Shown one piece after another: positions 59,307-64,000 of a stretch of DNA of 64,000 nucleotides. Where the stretch lies: NCBI GenBank assembly GCA_905147135.1, contig LR990056.1, positions 9,868,001 to 9,932,000 on the forward strand. Reading direction: 5' to 3'. The notes below the pieces were generated by a model. That model ran no database searches, was not told the origin of the DNA, and was given only the letters and a program-made list of their open reading frames with translations. Each line of letters begins with the position of its first letter. Position 1 is the stretch's first letter. The position numbers and the translations under genes are program-made. This DNA comes from Blastobasis lacticolella. Taxonomy: Eukaryota > Arthropoda > Insecta > Lepidoptera > Blastobasidae.

Positions 59307-61110
59307 AATTATTAAATATTTATGGTAGAATTTTTTAATAATTTATATAATCTGGCTATAATAGGACCACGCTTAGTCCGAATCAACTGACAGTGGTAGA
59401 AATTATAAAATGTGGATATGGCAATATCTATTGGATAATCTGTCCGTGTCAGTCATTGTCCATTATTATTTAGGCGATCCGCACACTGGAACGCAGCACC
59501 GTACTTTTGTGCGTGACGTGCGTTAGTGCGTGACATAAAGTAATTTGAGCTGTCATCGGTTTCTATGGAAATTACTCATAGTCGAACACACTGACAACGC
59601 ATCCACGCGCGTTCGTGCGGATCCGTCGTTTTTTTTCTTTGCAACATTTGACACGGGCTGCGGGTCATATAAGTTTTTGGCGCTGTACTTTCTACATAAA
59701 AAGGCGTCAAATAGGCCGCTGCTGTGAAGTGAGGTCTCCAGGATTGTCAAATAGGTATTCCGTTACTCAGTTCTCTAATTATTTTTTGCCTAAATAATAT
59801 AATTTTATGAAAAGATTATAACAATTTGGAGAATTCCTAAATTTTTTATTGTATTGTATAAAACAATATAAAAAATTACACATATTTCTAAATTTCGCCA
59901 GAATAAATGCTGCGCTCCAATGTGCCAATCGCCTCAACAATATTTTTTAAATCAGTCAAATTCTTTGTTATGACTTTTATAAATGACGTTCTATGACGGA
60001 TAAAAGACATGGCATTAGTTGCCATACAGAGATTTTTTTTTTTTTTTTAATCGATTCGGACTTAGCGTGGTCCTACTATACCAGTAGACACTGGCAAAGA
60101 CACATAACAGACTAGACACAAATCAAAAATATTCCCTGTTCGCTCACTCTACAATTATTATGAACCTCGCTATCCCGTTTTTTCGTCTATTGAAATAAGC
60201 TGTCAGAAAATAACGCACGCAATGTTTTGAACGCTCCACATGTTGCTGGAGCTCCTGAAGACCTGACGTTTCTTTTGAAACATCGGTGTATAATTTTATA
60301 ATTTCCTAATATAATTTAAATCAAAGCACCTAAAAGACGGTGTAATTTAGTGCACATCTAAATGAAAATTTTAGAAATTTAAATATTGTAATCGAAAAGT
60401 ATAAAATAATAACATCATTCTTTTTTTTTTCAATAAACCCACTACGTAATAGAAAATAATAATTGACCATAGATAGGTAACATGTAGGGAAAGCATAATT
60501 GTCATAATGTCTACTCGAAGCAAATGGAATAAATGGGAGGTTTATTAGATACATGACTGTTTTAATCAATGTCTAAACAATCCTAATGTCAAACTGAGTA
60601 CCTACTTCAACTGTCACAATGTAGATAAATTGCTGAAATAATAAGTTTAAGGGAAGTGTTGGATATAGAAATAATATTCTTGTATATATCCTTATTAATT
60701 TATTAGCCGCAACACTGACAACGTTGTAATGTCAATCTCTTAGAAATGTTCTGTCTCTCTGTGTCACTGTTTGACCAGCCAGTGATAATGATTTACTACG
60801 ATTTCCGAAATTAAAAATAGATTTCTCAAGTTTCTCTGACCGAGGGTCAGCAGGGTTTCATTTCACCAGCACCGAATAGCCTTAGGTACATTGCACTGTG
60901 CCTGGATATAGATCTAGATACTGTCAAACAACAAATATCAAAAATACAAAACGAACAAAGCTACCATAATATTTTTCGGTTAATTTTGTAACCTCAAATA
61001 AATGTAAACAATAAGTACTACAAAATACATTAATTCCACTTAAATTCAAATGATTTCCAAAAGATCACATTTATTTCAATATTTTCAAAATCTATCTGAA
61101 TACATGTTAC
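59307..61110. other. No supported feature
   Basis: AT-rich, with T-runs at about 60030 and 60420. No coding or RNA gene recognised. Confidence 0.4.
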
Positions 61111-61179
61111 GTACCGTTTAAATCTTTGCTGTACATCTTCCAAATCAAACAGCAACTTATCTGCTCTAAACTCGGCCAT
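61111..61179 (-). CDS. Possible first coding exon of unknown gene or 5' FAS-like exon
   Basis: ATG at 61179 opens MAEFRADKLLFDLEDVQQRF, 21-23 codons ending at a donor, either ACG|GTACGT (61115, phase 2) or TAC|GTAACA (61111, phase 0). Codon composition looks protein-like and a TATA-like ATAAAAG lies about 45 bp upstream. With the second donor it would be in frame with the acceptor before FAS-like exon 1. I do not recognise the peptide, and an out-of-frame ATG (61183) lies just upstream. Confidence 0.35.
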
Positions 61180-63520
61180 ACATGCTTGAGAAACTCAAAA
61201 TATTACTGTTTTCGTGCCGCTTTTATGTTTTTGTACTTATTTCGAAAATAAACGTCCCACACAGTAAAATGCTGGAAATATCACTGTGATATCACATGAA
61301 AACTTAAACATAAAACAACAATGTCTGGTGGATGTGACAGCTGAAGTATCAGTTTGTTTACAGATAGGAATATTATATTTGAGTTTTAAAGTAATGTAGT
61401 GCTGCCAGCAAAGACTTCTATACAGGGTGTTTCATAATACATGTATAAAGCCGTGAACTGGATGTAGTGCTAAACGTATTAAAACGATAGGTACAATTAT
61501 TTTTTTCGTACGTGGAATAGTAAGCGAGAAAATGACTATCGAACTTTTACCTTTTCAATGTCGATAATCGACATTTTGAAAACGAAAGACCGCATCTCTA
61601 GAAATCAGTTGTAAAAGGTCACTCAAGTTCATAGTACTAGGCGCAATGATATTAAGGAGATCTAAATTAGCCGTTTCGTATTTTTTGGTTTGAGGGTTCT
61701 GTACAAAAAAATATTGTAATTTTAATTTAATAGGTTCCTTCATAGTTTTTTCGAAAGTGCACCACCACCTAACTAATAGCAAAGTAGTCTAATTCAAATT
61801 AATGTAGCAAACTCTAATTAATGTAGCATATTTGTCTTTATAAGTTTGCTTTCTCGTGTCATGCCTGTCAGTCAAGTTTCAGTGTCGCAAAGGTAATCGT
61901 ACCTATCTGCTATGAGATTTTTCAGTAACTACACACACATATTTTTGTATTAAATAAAACAAATAAAATACCTTAGTGTAATGAATGAAACATAAATAAA
62001 ACAAAGACAGTAGAGAGTGGAGTTTAAGACAGAACCCTCCACTAATGTGGGGAAGGCTTAAACTCTCAGAGGACTGTTATGTTAAAATCCGTACGATTTC
62101 ACGAATATTTCTCATCAACAAAAATTAACTAAATGAATCCCATGCTTCACCCAGTTGGAGAACCTAGGCAGGGGCGCAACAACCGCCGTATCAGCCCTAT
62201 CAATGATACGGGGTCCCAAATCGTTTGTAAGCAAAAATACGTACTGTTATCCTCAATTTCTGTTAAACCCTATTTCCCGAAAAAAAAAAATCTTTAGTTA
62301 TTTTCAGACCAGGGTCGGGGCCCCCTCCGCCAAAGATGCAAATGAAGTCAAGTGATACAATCCGTTTTTGTTCCCCTTTCGCTTAGAGATAATTAACATT
62401 TTTAATAAAAAACAACAACTTAGAGCCCCTCACGCGCACTCACTCATTACTTCATTGAAATTGTGTAAAAATGCACCTATAGCAAAAATGAGAAAAATCT
62501 TGATCTCATGTACAACATATTCAGCACTATCGGTGAGATCATAAGATTTAAGAAACTCCTTACACTGTTCATTGCTCAACGGGTCAGATGGACCTGGCTC
62601 ATAATAAAATCGTTTTGGCCCACACGATTTTCGAATTTGACTGTTTTTAAGTTAATCGTGAAAACTTTATAGCCAAAATGTCAGAAATAGAGCTCGCACT
62701 CTCATTGATTAATTGTTTGCGAAGTTAATTTTATTATAAACCAGATGTCAAAAATGTCTACATCGTATAGTCCATTTACTGATTTTATGTTATTCGCGCA
62801 AGTATTCTGAAGGGGTAGTTTGTGAAACTATCGAGCTCGCTACGCTCGCTTATTCAACAAATTATGACATTTTTATATTTATCACGCAAGGTTTTAATAT
62901 ACCAAAGTCAAGGGCCAATTTACAAAAATTCCGATGTCCACCCCGGCCTTTAAGGAGATTCTTGTCATACAAACTACCAACATAAAACATTAACAAATTA
63001 TACACCTAAATCTTCCTCAATAGACAAAGTAATTCCACTTTATCAAATGGTGAAAACCGCATGAAAATCCGTTCAGTAGTTTTTGAGTTTATCGCGAACA
63101 GGCAGACAGACGCGGTGTGGAACTTTCTTTCATACATATGTTATTCTTACTATTAAGGTGATTCAACGCCCATACTAAATTTCTCTCGATATTCTTTCAT
63201 TTGTTCGAGTGTTTAGTGATTGTATTATGATTTCTACTCTTAGTAAATGTATTCAATGGTGCGCAAAGTGGTTTTCTTTTCAAAAGCAGTTAAATCGAAA
63301 AAAGCACAAATCGCCGCTTGATGGCGTTGTTTTGTGATTTAATTATTTTTCTTTTTCATTGCTTTGTTGTACATTATTAACATGTGGAAATCTATTTCGC
63401 GCACAATTGAACATATTTTCTAATAGGCAATTGCACAAAAACGTTACATAAAAATTGTATGATAATCGTACCGCCTTAACACGCGAATGGCTTGGATTTA
63501 AGTTACTCATTAGCATCCCT
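61180..63520. other. No supported feature
   Basis: Mostly AT-rich. Near 63040-63120 gaaaatccgttcagtagttt and acaggcagacagacgc are typical of old dispersed lepidopteran repeats. No gene recognised. Confidence 0.4.
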
Positions 63521-63526
63521 TGTAGC

Positions 63527-63789
63527 CGTGTGGTGACCGGTAGAGTAAAATAGCACCAACCCCTTACACTCGTGGGTGTCGTACAAGGCGACTAACGTTT
63601 AGAGGCAAAATATCTAGTCTCCATAAACTGGAAAATGGGCAGCAGCGTTTTTCATTGTTATGTTTGCAACACTGCAATCTCCAACCCGCCTGCCAAGCGT
63701 GGAGATTATGGCAATAACCTCCCCTTTTGCGGGAGAGGCCCAAAGTCCTGTAGTGGACTGTTATGGGCTGTGATGATGATGATGATGAT
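63527..63789 (+). mobile_element. SINE-B, best copy, GATGAT tail
   Basis: Most complete copy of the family: agtaaaatagcaccaacccc, gtcgtacaaggcgactaacg, aaatgggcagcagcg, gggctgtgatgatgatgatg. Ends in five to six GAT units, a tail type shared with RTE LINEs in this window. Confidence 0.78.
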
Positions 63790-64000
63790 CCCTTGTAGTT
63801 GGGGGTACTAACTATGGGGCCCCAGACAGCTATTGATACGGGGCCCCTGGAAAGCAAGCAACGCCACTGAACCTAGTTCACCTAGGTCAAACACGGACCC
63901 AAACACAATTTTAGTAATTACTGTCTGTACAAATTACCCGATAAAATAGTGGTAAGCAAATGTATTCCATCACCGACATCATAAGGATTATTATTAGTCC

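Overview
This is a window of animal nuclear DNA, most likely from a moth or butterfly. It has split genes with GT-AG introns, AT-rich introns and many retrotransposon remnants. The short interspersed repeats ending in GATGAT, and the RTE, Jockey/CR1 and R1-type LINEs, are of kinds I associate with Lepidoptera. There is no bacterial gene organisation. The order assignment is inference.

One protein-coding gene dominates. On the minus strand, positions 33281 down to 757, 33 consecutive coding exons can be joined with matching intron phases. Together they total 5,637 nt, or 1,879 codons, without an internal stop. They encode a type I animal fatty acid synthase-like protein in the order ketoacyl synthase (KS), malonyl/acetyltransferase (MAT), dehydratase (DH), central structural region, enoyl reductase (ER), and the start of the ketoreductase (KR). 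The gene leaves the window at its left edge, so the rest of KR, the acyl carrier protein and the thioesterase are not visible. It is a strongly diverged paralogue. Both catalytic histidines of the KS are replaced (Phe317, Tyr355), the KR dinucleotide-binding glycines are gone, and the KR Ser/Tyr active-site block is missing. The MAT Ser/His, the DH HxxxGxxxxP motif and Asp, and the ER glycine motif are intact.

The introns are mostly filled by transposons. Intron 10 (16486-23390) holds a four-level nest: a minus-strand Jockey/CR1-like LINE, interrupted by a plus-strand RTE-like LINE, which is itself interrupted by a 2.07 kb LTR-related element with inverted ends and by a 161 bp LINE/SINE tail. 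Target-site duplications support every inner insertion. Intron 13 (9675-15617) is almost filled by a long inverted-repeat structure carrying another LINE. Intron 5 holds an R1-clade LINE set in TAGGG-type repeats. Intron 2 holds two PIF/Harbinger-type miniature elements and one of two tiny hairpin elements.

Upstream of the gene (about 34.6-46.9 kb) lies a 12.3 kb structure whose two halves repeat each other in inverted, collinear order. It contains a decayed Gypsy pol, palindromic arrays of a 104 bp satellite, CGTCGG minisatellites, a complete tRNA-derived SINE and a Harbinger transposase fragment. From 47 to 58 kb there are mostly dead LINE fragments. From 58 kb to the end there is little recognisable apart from a possible minus-strand first coding exon at 61111-61179 and a SINE at 63527.
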